Source: Palsa-189 sp963803735 (GTDB lineage Bacteria > Acidobacteriota > Terriglobia > Acidiferrales > UBA7541). From it: DNA of 64,000 nt. Positions 43,184 through 51,703 of the stretch are shown here, one piece after another (within the stretch, counting starts at the first letter, position 1; the number at the start of each line of letters is the position of its first letter). Under the pieces are notes generated by a model. It had not been told where the DNA came from. It ran no database searches and saw nothing but the letters and a program-made list of their open reading frames with translations. A program made the position numbers and the translations under genes. Location: positions 372,001 through 436,000 of the forward strand of contig CAWDNV010000001.1 of NCBI GenBank assembly GCA_963803735.1, read 5' to 3'.

Positions 43184-44140
43184 TTACTGCGGCGAAAGAA
43201 ACTGCAGGCTCGCGATTGTCTTCGCAATCACGTTTTCCTGAATCTGAATCAAGTCGGAATCCGCGGAAGTCATTCCCAAAATCGTGAACACGTCGTTTCC
43301 GCGCTGCAGCATCGTGAACGTGACGGACCAGTCATGCCCATCGAGGCTGCCGTAGAAACGCTGCTGGACGGCGGGCACTCCCGCGACAGTAATTTGCTTT
43401 TTGCCAATGTGGCGGTAGTTCTCATACACGTCGCGCAGCGTGCGCTCCCGTTTTGCCGCCATCGCCTCCAGGGAATCGCTCAAAGGGTCGCGCCCGACTA
43501 CGAGCAACGTGTTTTGGTCCTCGGTGCCCAGCGCGCCTATAGCATTGGGCAGTTGATCCTGCGGGTTCTTGATCACCTGCCAGGTTGGCGGCTTGTACAT
43601 CTGGAAGCCGTAGGTTTGATTTACGTAGACGTTGCCCCGCACTGCCTCTTGCATGGGTTGAGGCCGCGGATCGGCGGCTTCGCCCGAAGGCAGTAGCCCC
43701 GAAAGATTTGGCAGTAGCAGGGAAGCGGAGTTTCCCGCAATCGCGGGCGGCGCAACGTTTGTGCTCGCCGAGGCGGGCTTGCTCGGAGCGGTCACATACT
43801 TTGGGATCGGTCGCGGCATCGGCGATACGGCCGGTTTGCCGTTCAAAGTCGCAGTAGTAAGGGCCGAAGGCTTCAAAGCGGGTGCTTGCTGCACGGAATC
43901 CGGCCCGGTTTTCTTCTCTGCGGGAACGATTTCGGCGATGCTCTCCTTGCGCACGTACGCAAAGCCGTAGGTTGTTTGCACTTTGAACGCGCCGTCTTCG
44001 AAACCAACGATGGTGCCGATGATTTTCGAACCGTCTTTCAGGTGAAATTCGTCGCCGTGAGCTGCGCCCGTGCCCAACAGGAGCGCGATAACAACCGCGA
44101 AACCTGTCAGGAACAAGCGCCTATGATTTGGCCCCCGCAT
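43184..44140 (-). CDS. Secreted protein with SH3-like N-terminus and PsbP/DUF1795-like C-terminus
   Basis: A 318-residue exported protein (signal peptide GFAVVIALLLGTGAAHG). Residues about 31-70 ('FHLKDGSKIIGTIVGFEDGA') resemble an Sm/SH3-like strand set. A Pro/Ala-rich linker leads to a C-terminal domain with 'YGFQMYKPPTWQVIKN', common to PsbP/DUF1795-like proteins. Function unknown. AGG lies just upstream of the ATG. Confidence 0.7.
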   Translation of the reverse strand: MRGPNHRRLFLTGFAVVIALLLGTGAAHGDEFHLKDGSKIIGTIVGFEDGAFKVQTTYGFAYVRKESIAEIVPAEKKTGPDSVQQAPALKPSALTTATLNGKPAVSPMPRPIPKYVTAPSKPASASTNVAPPAIAGNSASLLLPNLSGLLPSGEAADPRPQPMQEAVRGNVYVNQTYGFQMYKPPTWQVIKNPQDQLPNAIGALGTEDQNTLLVVGRDPLSDSLEAMAAKRERTLRDVYENYRHIGKKQITVAGVPAVQQRFYGSLDGHDWSVTFTMLQRGNDVFTILGMTSADSDLIQIQENVIAKTIASLQFLSPQ

Positions 44141-44327
44141 AAACCTAGTATTTCAAAGGGCTTCCGCGTAAACAACCGTGCTGCGGCCATCGATGCCCCA
44201 AACGGCACGCCCCCCGCTTCAAGGCAAATTGCGCAGGGAAATCGCAGGCTTTTGTCTGGCTTCGGAGGGGCTTACAGGCATGAACGAATTCGGGAGGAAC
44301 CTCGATGGTCCCTCCCGATTCATGAAC

Positions 44328-44939
44328 TTAGTTTTTGCTTTGGACGGATGCTCGTGTCGGGCGTACTTGCAGTTGATCGTCTACCGAGAAAACGTTCGGT
44401 ACCGACTTTGCGCGTATCTCCGCGACATTTTTGTCCATTTCACTGTCGACCGTGCCAACCAGCGTCACGTGTCCGCCTTTCACAATGATGTGAATCGACG
44501 GCAGGACTCCCATGGCGTAACGTTGCAGTTCCGGCGCGCCGTAGATAGCCCGGTACTCAGCGCGACGGATTTCATCATCGAATGGGCTGAGCGGCAATAC
44601 TTCAATATTGTTGTTTACTTTGGTCACGCCTTCGATTCCTTTGACCGCAGTTTCCGCGTCATCCTTGGTCACCGGCTGCCACACCTGGCCCGATAGCGTG
44701 ACTTCAGAGCCCTTCACGCTGTATTGCAGGTTGTCGAAGACGCTGAGCCATGGCACCTGAACCAATTGGTGGCCGACTTCGCGCGACAGCCATTGTTCGT
44801 AGTTTTGGCTGCCACGTTCTGGGGGCGCCGCTCCCTGCGCGCTTCTACCCGCAGCGAACGTACCCACCGAGGCGATAACGCTCAAGACAGTAACTATCAG
44901 AATGGACTGGATCGAGAGGGGCCGATTTGTCGTAGTCAT
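44328..44939 (-). CDS. BON-domain periplasmic protein
   Basis: A 203-residue protein with an N-terminal anchor (SILIVTVLSVIASVGTFAAG) and two BON domains: 'YSVKGSEVTLSGQVWQPVTK' and 'IIVKGGHVTLVGTVDSEMDK'. BON domains bind phospholipid or envelope surfaces (OsmY-like). GGGAGG precedes the ATG at 44939; a longer form starting 16 codons upstream was rejected. Confidence 0.87.
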   Translation of the reverse strand: MTTTNRPLSIQSILIVTVLSVIASVGTFAAGRSAQGAAPPERGSQNYEQWLSREVGHQLVQVPWLSVFDNLQYSVKGSEVTLSGQVWQPVTKDDAETAVKGIEGVTKVNNNIEVLPLSPFDDEIRRAEYRAIYGAPELQRYAMGVLPSIHIIVKGGHVTLVGTVDSEMDKNVAEIRAKSVPNVFSVDDQLQVRPTRASVQSKN

Positions 44940-45113
44940 TTCATCCTCCCATCGTTTATCGTTCCCTGTCGGTTGGATGTCATTCACTTAGACGGCGATG
45001 CATCGACCTACGCGAGCGGCACGCGAAAACGTTAGAGTTCTGTTAGGATGTGCGCCCGGCAGGAACCGCATCAACCGCTAAATCTTTAGGACGTAAGGAG
45101 CCAGGCTTCATAC

Positions 45114-45866
45114 GTGTGGGTGATCGCGCATCGGGGCGCTTCGGGAATTGCGCCGGAAAATACGCTGGCCGCCTTTCGCAAAGCGGTCGAATTGGGCGCC
45201 GGCTTTATCGAAACTGACCTGCAACTCTCACGGGATGCGCACCTTGTAGCTTTGCATGATGACACGCTGGAGCGCACCACAAACGGCAGCGGCCCGGTTT
45301 CCTCCAAGACGCTCGAAGAATTGCGCAAGCTCGATGCTGGTAGTTGGTTCGGGGCTTCCGGCCACGCAGAGAACGCTGGTTTTGCTGGCGAACGCATCCC
45401 CGCGGTCGAGGAGATATTGGCATTCGGCCGCGAGCACGAAATCGGTCTGTTTCTGGAAGTTAAGCCCACCGGGCCGAGTGGTGCGGAACACGCCATCGTC
45501 GGCGCCTTGCATGCCTGCGGCGAAGTCCCTCGCAGCGTGGTTCTTTCTTTTTCGCCGAGCGTTCTCAAGCGTGTACGGCAGCTCGAGCCTTTGGCGGTGA
45601 CCGGCTTTCTTTTCAGTGACCGCTTGCCGGCAGCCGTCGCTACCGCCGTCGATTCCGGAGCCCGTCAGCTCCTACCGCGAACCGACCGGGTAACGCGGGA
45701 ATTGGTCACCGAAGCCCACGCCCACGATCTCAGGGTCGTCGCCTGGACAGCCAATACGGCCGACGAGATGCAGAAACTGATTTCCGCCGGAGTCGACGGC
45801 ATTATCACGAATTACCCGGACCGGCTGGTCGAACTCCTCCGCGAAACGCCCAAAGCGAAGCCGTAA
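45114..45866 (+). CDS. Glycerophosphodiester phosphodiesterase
   Basis: A 250-residue cytoplasmic GDPD: AHRGASGIAPENTLAAF, the metal and active-site pair ETDLQLSRD and LHDDTLERTT, and LEVKP. It hydrolyses glycerophosphodiesters to glycerol 3-phosphate. It starts with GTG; AAGGAG lies about 13 bases upstream. No signal peptide, so it is UgpQ-like rather than GlpQ-like. Confidence 0.9.
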   Translation: MWVIAHRGASGIAPENTLAAFRKAVELGAGFIETDLQLSRDAHLVALHDDTLERTTNGSGPVSSKTLEELRKLDAGSWFGASGHAENAGFAGERIPAVEEILAFGREHEIGLFLEVKPTGPSGAEHAIVGALHACGEVPRSVVLSFSPSVLKRVRQLEPLAVTGFLFSDRLPAAVATAVDSGARQLLPRTDRVTRELVTEAHAHDLRVVAWTANTADEMQKLISAGVDGIITNYPDRLVELLRETPKAKP

Positions 45867-45911
45867 TGTAGCCCAGGGTGCCCTCGCGCCGTTGCGAGAG
45901 GCCTCGGCGCC
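45866..45911. repeat. Intergenic hairpin repeat, copy 2
   Basis: ATGTAGCCCAGGGTGCCC followed by CTCGC pairing with GCGAG and a CCTCGGCGCC end, related to the element at 39899. It lies between the convergent GDPD and rsmA genes and could also act as a terminator, though no T-run follows. Confidence 0.5.
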
Positions 45912-45917
45912 CATTCC

Positions 45918-46754
45918 CTAAAACCCCTTCATCGCCGCAAACAGTTGAGCAAATTCCGCCACGCCGATCTCCTCCGCCCGGGCGTTCGCTGCGATCCCGC
46001 ACTCCCGCAACAGCGCCGCAGCTTCATCTTGCGGCATAAATGAACGTAGGTTGTTGCGCAACGTTTTTCGCTTCTGTGCGAAGCAAACCTTCAGGAACTT
46101 CAGAAATCCGGCTTCATCGCTGATCCCCAGCTTTGTGCGCTCGCCCGGCAGGCGCAAAGCCACCAACGCTGACGAAACTTTAGGCGGCGGTTGAAAGGCG
46201 CCCGGCGGAATGCGCAGTAATATCTCCGGACGCGAGTAGAACTGGGTGAAAGCCGAAAAATAACCAAAATCGCGACTGCCCGGATGCGCCGTCATGCGCT
46301 CCGCGACCTCGAGTTGCACGACCAGGAATGCCGCCTCGAGCCGATCGGCTAGTGCCAGCAACCGATGCACGATCGGCGATGTAATGTAATAGGGCAGATT
46401 GCCATAGGCGCGGAAGCGCTCGCCCTTGGTAAGCTCCGCCAGATCCAGCGCCAGCACGTCGCCCGCTGTGACGGTGACGTTCGGAAGCCTAGCCGTTTGC
46501 TCCTGCAAACGAGGCAGCAGCCTCGGGTCGAGCTCAATGGCGATCAGCCGCCCGATCTGCGCGGCTAAGAGGGAGGTCATCTCCCCGTGGCCCGCCCCAA
46601 TTTCCACCCACAGATCCTCTCGCCGCGAAGCGGCCTCTGGCTCGGCAACCTTATTCCGCGCTGCGGCCGAATTGGCGCCCAGCACGAGCCGGGCGATCCG
46701 CTCGCGCCACGCCGCGCTGGCAAGAAAGTGCTGACCAAGACGTTGGGGTGCCAC
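45918..46754 (-). CDS. rsmA: 16S rRNA dimethyladenosine transferase RsmA
   Basis: A 278-residue SAM-dependent methyltransferase (KsgA): RLGQHFL near the N-terminus, SAM motif VEIGAGHGEMT, ELDPRL and the catalytic NLPYYIT, then PPPKVSSA. It dimethylates A1518 and A1519 of 16S rRNA. A GTG at 46754 and a TTG at 46772 are both possible starts; neither has a clear Shine-Dalgarno. Confidence 0.93.
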   Translation of the reverse strand: MAPQRLGQHFLASAAWRERIARLVLGANSAAARNKVAEPEAASRREDLWVEIGAGHGEMTSLLAAQIGRLIAIELDPRLLPRLQEQTARLPNVTVTAGDVLALDLAELTKGERFRAYGNLPYYITSPIVHRLLALADRLEAAFLVVQLEVAERMTAHPGSRDFGYFSAFTQFYSRPEILLRIPPGAFQPPPKVSSALVALRLPGERTKLGISDEAGFLKFLKVCFAQKRKTLRNNLRSFMPQDEAAALLRECGIAANARAEEIGVAEFAQLFAAMKGF

Positions 46755-46912
46755 GGCGCGCCAGTGTAGCAATTCCCCTAGTCCCGCGCGCGCAGCGCAA
46801 TGAGGGTTGAGCGGCGGAACCGGGTCGAAATTTTAGTCGTGTCACGAGACGCCGCTAGCGCTACGATTTCAAGAGGAGGCCAAATCGGAAATTCCGATTT
46901 GAAAACTGGAAC

Positions 46913-47788
46913 ATGAACGACTTTTTTACTGAGTCGCCGAACCCCACAACACCAGAGGATCGGCCTGCGCCTCCCAAGGCTCCCGGCAAGGCTGGGGTGG
47001 TCCTCGGAGCGATCGCCGTCGTCCTTATCCTCGTTCTTGGTGGCGGGCTTGTATTGATCCTTAGTCGACTGAATCGGCAAATGTCCCAAATCAGCCAGCA
47101 GACGGCGCAGCTCAATACTCGCATTGGGGCCGTGGAGCAGCAGTCACAGACCTCCGCTCAACAGGCTTCGCAAGCCGCGGCCAACGCTCAGGCCGCCGCC
47201 CAGCAGCGCGACGAAGCGAAGCAGTTGGAGGCAGACTCAACAGCTCAGGCACAGTCCGCCCTCCAGGCCGCGGCTACCGCGGAGCAGCAGGCTAGTCAGG
47301 CTGAGCAGAAAGCCGAGGAATATCGCAAGCAACGCGAAGACGAGCTCCAGCAGTTGCAACAGGTGCTGGGACAAATTGCCGAGACCCACCGCACCGCATT
47401 GGGCTTGGTGATGACGCTCGGCGAGAAATCGATCCGGTTCGACTTTAACAAGGCCGATATCGATCCCCAATACCACGACATCTTGAACCGCATTGCCGGC
47501 GTACTGATGACGCTCCAGGGTTATTCGATTTACGTCTACGGCTACACCGACGACATTGGCACACAGGATTACAACCTGAAGCTCTCCGGTCGGCGTGCCC
47601 AGGCGGTCCGCGACTCCCTCGTTCAGGCAGGCATCAATCCGGGCCTTATCACCACGAAAGGCTTTGGCATGTCCGACCCGCGCGTTAAGGGCGATACCGC
47701 GCAAGCGCGGGCAGCCAATCGGCGTGTGGAGATCGGCATTGTCGATTCACGGCTGCTCTTCGATAGCGAAACTCAACGTAAGAAATAA
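46913..47788 (+). CDS. OmpA-family protein with coiled-coil
   Basis: A 291-residue inner-membrane-anchored protein: one transmembrane helix (VVLGAIAVVLILVLGGGLVL, about residues 29-48), a long Ala/Gln-rich coiled coil (about 55-160) and a C-terminal OmpA peptidoglycan-binding domain (FDFNKADIDPQ, YGYTDDIG, 'NLKLSGRRAQAVRDSLVQ'). It probably ties the membrane to peptidoglycan. Confidence 0.88.
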   Translation: MNDFFTESPNPTTPEDRPAPPKAPGKAGVVLGAIAVVLILVLGGGLVLILSRLNRQMSQISQQTAQLNTRIGAVEQQSQTSAQQASQAAANAQAAAQQRDEAKQLEADSTAQAQSALQAAATAEQQASQAEQKAEEYRKQREDELQQLQQVLGQIAETHRTALGLVMTLGEKSIRFDFNKADIDPQYHDILNRIAGVLMTLQGYSIYVYGYTDDIGTQDYNLKLSGRRAQAVRDSLVQAGINPGLITTKGFGMSDPRVKGDTAQARAANRRVEIGIVDSRLLFDSETQRKK

Positions 47789-47876
47789 GCCCTGCCTTTG
47801 AGGCTGCTCGCACGAGGCATCGTCTTGACGTCACGGCGCTCAATTCAGTACCGTCAAAGTTTGGTTTAAGAGACAC

Positions 47877-49364
47877 ATGCGAATCCTATTTGTCGCTTCC
47901 GAAGGTTTGCCGTTCTCAAAAACTGGCGGCTTGGCCGACGTTGTCGAGGCGCTTCCCAAAGCTTTGGTGTCGCAGGGACATGACGTGGCTGTGGTTTTGC
48001 CCCGTTACCGTACGACCCAAATCAAGAATGTCGTTATCAAGAGCCTCACGGTGCCCATGGGCACTTCGTTGCGTTTTCCTGCCATTGCCGACGGAGGAAG
48101 ACTTGCCGGCGTGCAGTATTTCTTCGTGGACGATCCTCAATATTTCGATCGCGATCAGCTTTATGGCGTAGCCGGCCGGGATTATCCAGACAGTGCCGAA
48201 CGGTTTGCGGAGTTCGCGCGCGCGTCAATCGAACTTGCCAAGCAGCTCTGGCTGCCCGATGTGATCCACTGTCACGATTGGCAAAGCGCCCTTGTTCCTG
48301 TGCTGCTGCGAACAGCTTACGCGGCGGATCCCCAGCTTTCGGCGATACCCGTCGTTTTTACCATTCACAATATGGGCTATCACGGTTTATTCCCCCGCGA
48401 TGTCCTCACGCGCATCGGCTTGCCCGATTCACTATTTCGCATGGACTCCTTGGAATTCTTTGGCCATGTGAACTATCTGAAGGGGGGTCTGATTTTTAGC
48501 GATTATTTGACTACCGTAAGCCGCAAATATGCGCAGGAGATTCAGACCACCGAATACGGGCACGGCTTGGATGGCGTGGTGCGCACGCGCGCCGACCATC
48601 TGGTCGGCATATTGAATGGCGTCGACTATTCGGTCTGGAATCCCGAGGTGGATAACTTGATCGCGGCGCACTATTCCGCCAAGGACTTGAGCGGAAAACA
48701 GGTTTGCAAACGCGATCTGCTCGCCCAATTCCAATTGCCCGAAGGGAACCTTGAGCGTCCGCTGATCGGCATCGTTTCGCGTTTTGCGGATCAAAAGGGC
48801 TTCGATCTCGTGGCCCAGATTGCGGATGAGATCATGGAGGAAAACCTCGCCATCGTGGCTCTCGGATCGGGCGAAGCGAAATACGAACGCATGTTCAGCG
48901 AACTTTCCGAGCAGCTCCCCGAAAAGCTTGCCGTGAAGGTCGCATACGACAATACGCTGGCGCATAAAATCGAAGCCGGCGCCGACATGTTTCTGATGCC
49001 CTCCCATTACGAGCCCTGCGGGTTGAATCAGATCTATAGCTTGCGCTATGGTACGGTGCCCGTGGTGAGGGCCACGGGTGGCCTCGACGATACAATCGAG
49101 CCTTTCGATCCGGCCAGCGGGCGCGGCACAGGCTTTAAGTTTTCCGAGTATACTGGCCCGGCCCTGCTGGCGGCCTTACACGAAGCCTTGGCTGCCTATG
49201 CCGACAAAGGGGCCTGGCGGCGCTTGCAGGCAAACGGCATGGCCAAGGATTTCTCCTGGAATGCCTCGGCGCTTGAGTATGGCCGGTTGTATGATGTGGC
49301 TCGAAAGGGAAGAATCCGAACGGCTACGGTATCATCTAAATACCAGCCAATTGGCAGCGCTTAG
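47877..49364 (+). CDS. glgA: Glycogen synthase
   Basis: A 495-residue GT5 enzyme using ADP-glucose to extend alpha-1,4-glucan. The N-terminal KTGGLADVVEALPKAL (from residue 15) binds ADP-glucose; VIHCHDWQSALVP, 'TIHNMGYHGLFP' and the C-terminal 'PSHYEPCGLNQIYSLRYGTV' with the catalytic Glu follow. No glgB, glgC or glgP is adjacent. trxA follows after a short repeat tract. Confidence 0.93.
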   Translation: MRILFVASEGLPFSKTGGLADVVEALPKALVSQGHDVAVVLPRYRTTQIKNVVIKSLTVPMGTSLRFPAIADGGRLAGVQYFFVDDPQYFDRDQLYGVAGRDYPDSAERFAEFARASIELAKQLWLPDVIHCHDWQSALVPVLLRTAYAADPQLSAIPVVFTIHNMGYHGLFPRDVLTRIGLPDSLFRMDSLEFFGHVNYLKGGLIFSDYLTTVSRKYAQEIQTTEYGHGLDGVVRTRADHLVGILNGVDYSVWNPEVDNLIAAHYSAKDLSGKQVCKRDLLAQFQLPEGNLERPLIGIVSRFADQKGFDLVAQIADEIMEENLAIVALGSGEAKYERMFSELSEQLPEKLAVKVAYDNTLAHKIEAGADMFLMPSHYEPCGLNQIYSLRYGTVPVVRATGGLDDTIEPFDPASGRGTGFKFSEYTGPALLAALHEALAAYADKGAWRRLQANGMAKDFSWNASALEYGRLYDVARKGRIRTATVSSKYQPIGSA

Positions 49365-49368
49365 CGCG

Positions 49369-49417
49369 CAAGCGAAAGCACCAAGCGAAAGCCCAATTGA
49401 AAGCCCAAGCGAAAGGG
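49369..49417 (+). repeat. Short tandem repeat between glgA and trxA
   Basis: Four near-identical units of 12-13 bases based on CAAGCGAAAGCC (49369-49381, 49382-49393, 49394-49405, 49406-49417), ending against the trxA ribosome binding site. The third unit differs (CAATTGAAAGCC). Confidence 0.75.
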
Positions 49418-49422
49418 AGATA

Positions 49423-49758
49423 ATGGCAGATACTATTTCAAGTGTTACGGACGTTAGCTTCCAGTCCGAGGTTATCGACGCGAGCAATGCGCAGCCCGTG
49501 ATGGTCGATTTCTGGGCGGATTGGTGCCGCCCGTGCCACATGCTGGCGCCGACCGTGGCTGAGATCGCCGCTACCTACGCGGGTAAGCTCAAAGTGGTCA
49601 AGCTGAACGTCGATGAAAACGTCAATTCCGCCGGCCGGTACAATATCCGAGGCATCCCCACGCTCTTGATCTTCAAGGGTGGCCAGGTCGCCGACCAGAT
49701 CGTGGGCGCCGTCCCCAAAGAACAAATCTCCAAGATCGTCGACCGTCACCTGAATTAA
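49423..49758 (+). CDS. trxA: Thioredoxin with CRPC active site
   Basis: A 111-residue thioredoxin: FWADWCRPCHMLAPT replaces the usual WCGPC by WCRPC, and the cis-proline loop is RGIPTLLIF. It reduces protein disulphides. GGGAG precedes the ATG at 49423 by four bases; upstream in-frame sequence belongs to glgA in another frame. The Arg in the active site should alter redox potential or partner choice, which is inference. Confidence 0.9.
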   Translation: MADTISSVTDVSFQSEVIDASNAQPVMVDFWADWCRPCHMLAPTVAEIAATYAGKLKVVKLNVDENVNSAGRYNIRGIPTLLIFKGGQVADQIVGAVPKEQISKIVDRHLN

Positions 49759-50022
49759 CTGCCGGCGTCGTTCCCTCCGTGCCGTTACGTTGACTATTGC
49801 GGGTGCGGGTTTAATCTTTACCCCTGCGAGTTCGTCATTGATCTCGCTGAGGACGTCCTTTACTCGTGATGTAAAATATATCTAGATTGAACGTGCGGGT
49901 GGCATCCTGACGGCTTTGTCGCTTCTCGCTAAAAAATTAATCCTTCTCGACCCGTTCAATTTCCAGGCGGCATTCATTCGAATAGAGTGGACACTGCGTC
50001 CCGTTCCGCCATTGCAAAGCTC

Positions 50023-50160
50023 AGATTCAGGAGTTGTGAGCCTTCAAACGCTAACCTCAACGGAATCTGCACTTACGAATTTTGCGGAGCTAAGGCACGC
50101 GGAATCAGCACTTGCAGAAAATATGAACTTAAAGTTGACTGGAATCAACACTTACAATTT
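50023..50160 (+). repeat. Degenerate tandem repeat, 39-40-base period
   Basis: GGAATC-N-R-CACTTRC appears at 50062, 50101 and 50141 (GGAATCTGCACTTAC, GGAATCAGCACTTGC, GGAATCAACACTTAC), spacing 39 and 40 bases, with a weaker unit from 50023. Confidence 0.6.
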
Positions 50161-50252
50161 TTTTTTCGTACACCTCGTTTTCGGACGGTCGTCCTTGCCT
50201 TTCGCGTCGCCCGGCGAGTACGATATTCCTCCGCCGCAAGCCTCGAGAAGTC

Positions 50253-50305
50253 GGCGATCCGATCAGGATCGCCATCCCGAGCGACCAACGGAAGCGAGCG
50301 ATCTC
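50253..50305 (+). repeat. Palindrome plus dispersed repeat, copy D
   Basis: GGCGATCC pairs with GGATCGCC around GATCA, closely matching the hairpin at the end of metK (GACGATCC/GGATCGTC around GACCA). It is followed by ATCCCGAGCG and GGAAGCGAGCGATCTC, the same order as in copies A to C. Confidence 0.55.
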
Positions 50306-50394
50306 TCCCGAACTGCCGCAGCTCAACGCGCGGTCGGTTCTCGCGAGGCAGAGTGCGGCCCAAATGCAGTTAAAGAAAGGGAACTAGAGCGGGA

Positions 50395-51693
50395 ATGAAA
50401 TCGATCGTCGTAGTGGGCGCGCAGTGGGGTGACGAGGGCAAGGGGAAGGTCGTCGATTACATGGCGGCTTCTTTTGATTACATTGCCCGCTGTGCGGGCG
50501 GCCACAATGCGGGACATACCGTCATTTTCAATGGCAACCGTTTTGTCTTGCAATTGATTCCGTGCGGAATCCTTCGGTCCGGCAAGCACGCCGTCATTGG
50601 TGCGGGAGTCGTGGTAGATCCGGCTGCTTTGGTAGCCGAGCTCGATAACCTCAGCCGCGCTGGTATCGACGTGAGCGGCAGGCTGCATCTTGCGACCCGG
50701 GCGCACCTGATTTTTCCCTATCATCGCCAGATGGAAAAGGCCGCGGAAGCGGCGCGCGGCGCAGCCAAGATTGGCACCACCTCTCGCGGTATCGGCCCCG
50801 CCTACGAAGACAAGATGGCACGTTGCGGGTTACGCGTTTGCGATTTAATGGAGCCGGCGCGTTTCCGTGAAAAGCTGGCTCACGTCGTTGCGGAAAAGGA
50901 CGCCATCTGCCGCGCGACCTATGGAGTGCCGCTCGAAGTCGAGGGTCTGGCCGAAAAGTATCTCGAATATGCCGAGCGCCTGCGGCCTCTGGCTGTGGAC
51001 GCCTCCTCGCTTGTGAACCGCGCGCTCGACGAAGGCCGCCCGGTGCTTTTTGAGGGGGCTCAGGGCACCATGCTCGATATCGATTATGGTACCTATCCCT
51101 TCGTCACCTCGTCGAATGCAACTGCCGGTGGCGCGTGTACAGGTTTGGGTGTTGCGCCCACCCGTATTTCCGGAGTCGCTGGCGTAACCAAGGCTTACAC
51201 GACTCGTGTGGGCAGTGGCCCGTTCCCCACGGAGATGCCCGATCTCGACGCGCGCGAGGTCCGCGATCGCGGCAAAGAGTATGGAGCTGTTACGGGCCGC
51301 CCGCGCCGCTGCGGATGGCTGGACCTCGCCATGCTGCGCTATGCCGTTATGATCAATGGAATCACTTCGCTCATTGTCACCAAGCTCGACGTTTTCGATA
51401 CGCAGCGCGAAATTCAGGTGTGTGTCGGCTACTGCTATAAGGGAACGCCTATTCACGAAATGCCCGCTGCCGTCGAAGATTTCGACCACATTCGCCAGGA
51501 ATACCGCACGCTCCCGGGCTGGCAAGCCTCTACTGAAGGCGTTCGCGACGCCAAAAAACTGCCCGAGACTGCTCTCGACTATCTGAAATTCATTTCCGAT
51601 CAACTCGAGGTCGAAATCGGAATGATCTCCACCGGACCGGAACGCGACGCCACGATCATCGCTCCCGGGACGCGGTTCGCCTCCTGGCTTTAG
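50395..51693 (+). CDS. purA: Adenylosuccinate synthetase
   Basis: A 432-residue enzyme joining IMP and aspartate with GTP, the first committed step to AMP. The P-loop-like GDEGKGK (residues 12-18), AGGHNAGHT, GTTSRGIGPAYEDK and 'VTGRPRRCGWLDL' are diagnostic. It leads a run of closely spaced genes (moeA 10 bases later) for purine and molybdenum cofactor work. Confidence 0.95.
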   Translation: MKSIVVVGAQWGDEGKGKVVDYMAASFDYIARCAGGHNAGHTVIFNGNRFVLQLIPCGILRSGKHAVIGAGVVVDPAALVAELDNLSRAGIDVSGRLHLATRAHLIFPYHRQMEKAAEAARGAAKIGTTSRGIGPAYEDKMARCGLRVCDLMEPARFREKLAHVVAEKDAICRATYGVPLEVEGLAEKYLEYAERLRPLAVDASSLVNRALDEGRPVLFEGAQGTMLDIDYGTYPFVTSSNATAGGACTGLGVAPTRISGVAGVTKAYTTRVGSGPFPTEMPDLDAREVRDRGKEYGAVTGRPRRCGWLDLAMLRYAVMINGITSLIVTKLDVFDTQREIQVCVGYCYKGTPIHEMPAAVEDFDHIRQEYRTLPGWQASTEGVRDAKKLPETALDYLKFISDQLEVEIGMISTGPERDATIIAPGTRFASWL

Positions 51694-51703
51694 GCACATA
51701 AAA

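Larger units (their letters stand above)
49759..50394. other. Long intergenic region upstream of purA
   Basis: Over 630 bases with no credible gene. Part is AT-rich (49870-49950, promoter-like). It contains a degenerate 39-40-base tandem repeat (about 50023-50160) and a palindromic hairpin joined to dispersed repeat copy D (50253-50305). An apparent 160-codon frame crosses it but reads through the repeats and has no ribosome binding site. Confidence 0.6.

Noticed and set aside
49916..50398. 160-codon frame upstream of purA
   Set aside because: Crosses tandem and palindromic repeats, no ribosome binding site, no family pattern; the apparent 13-residue repeat comes from the 39-base DNA repeat.
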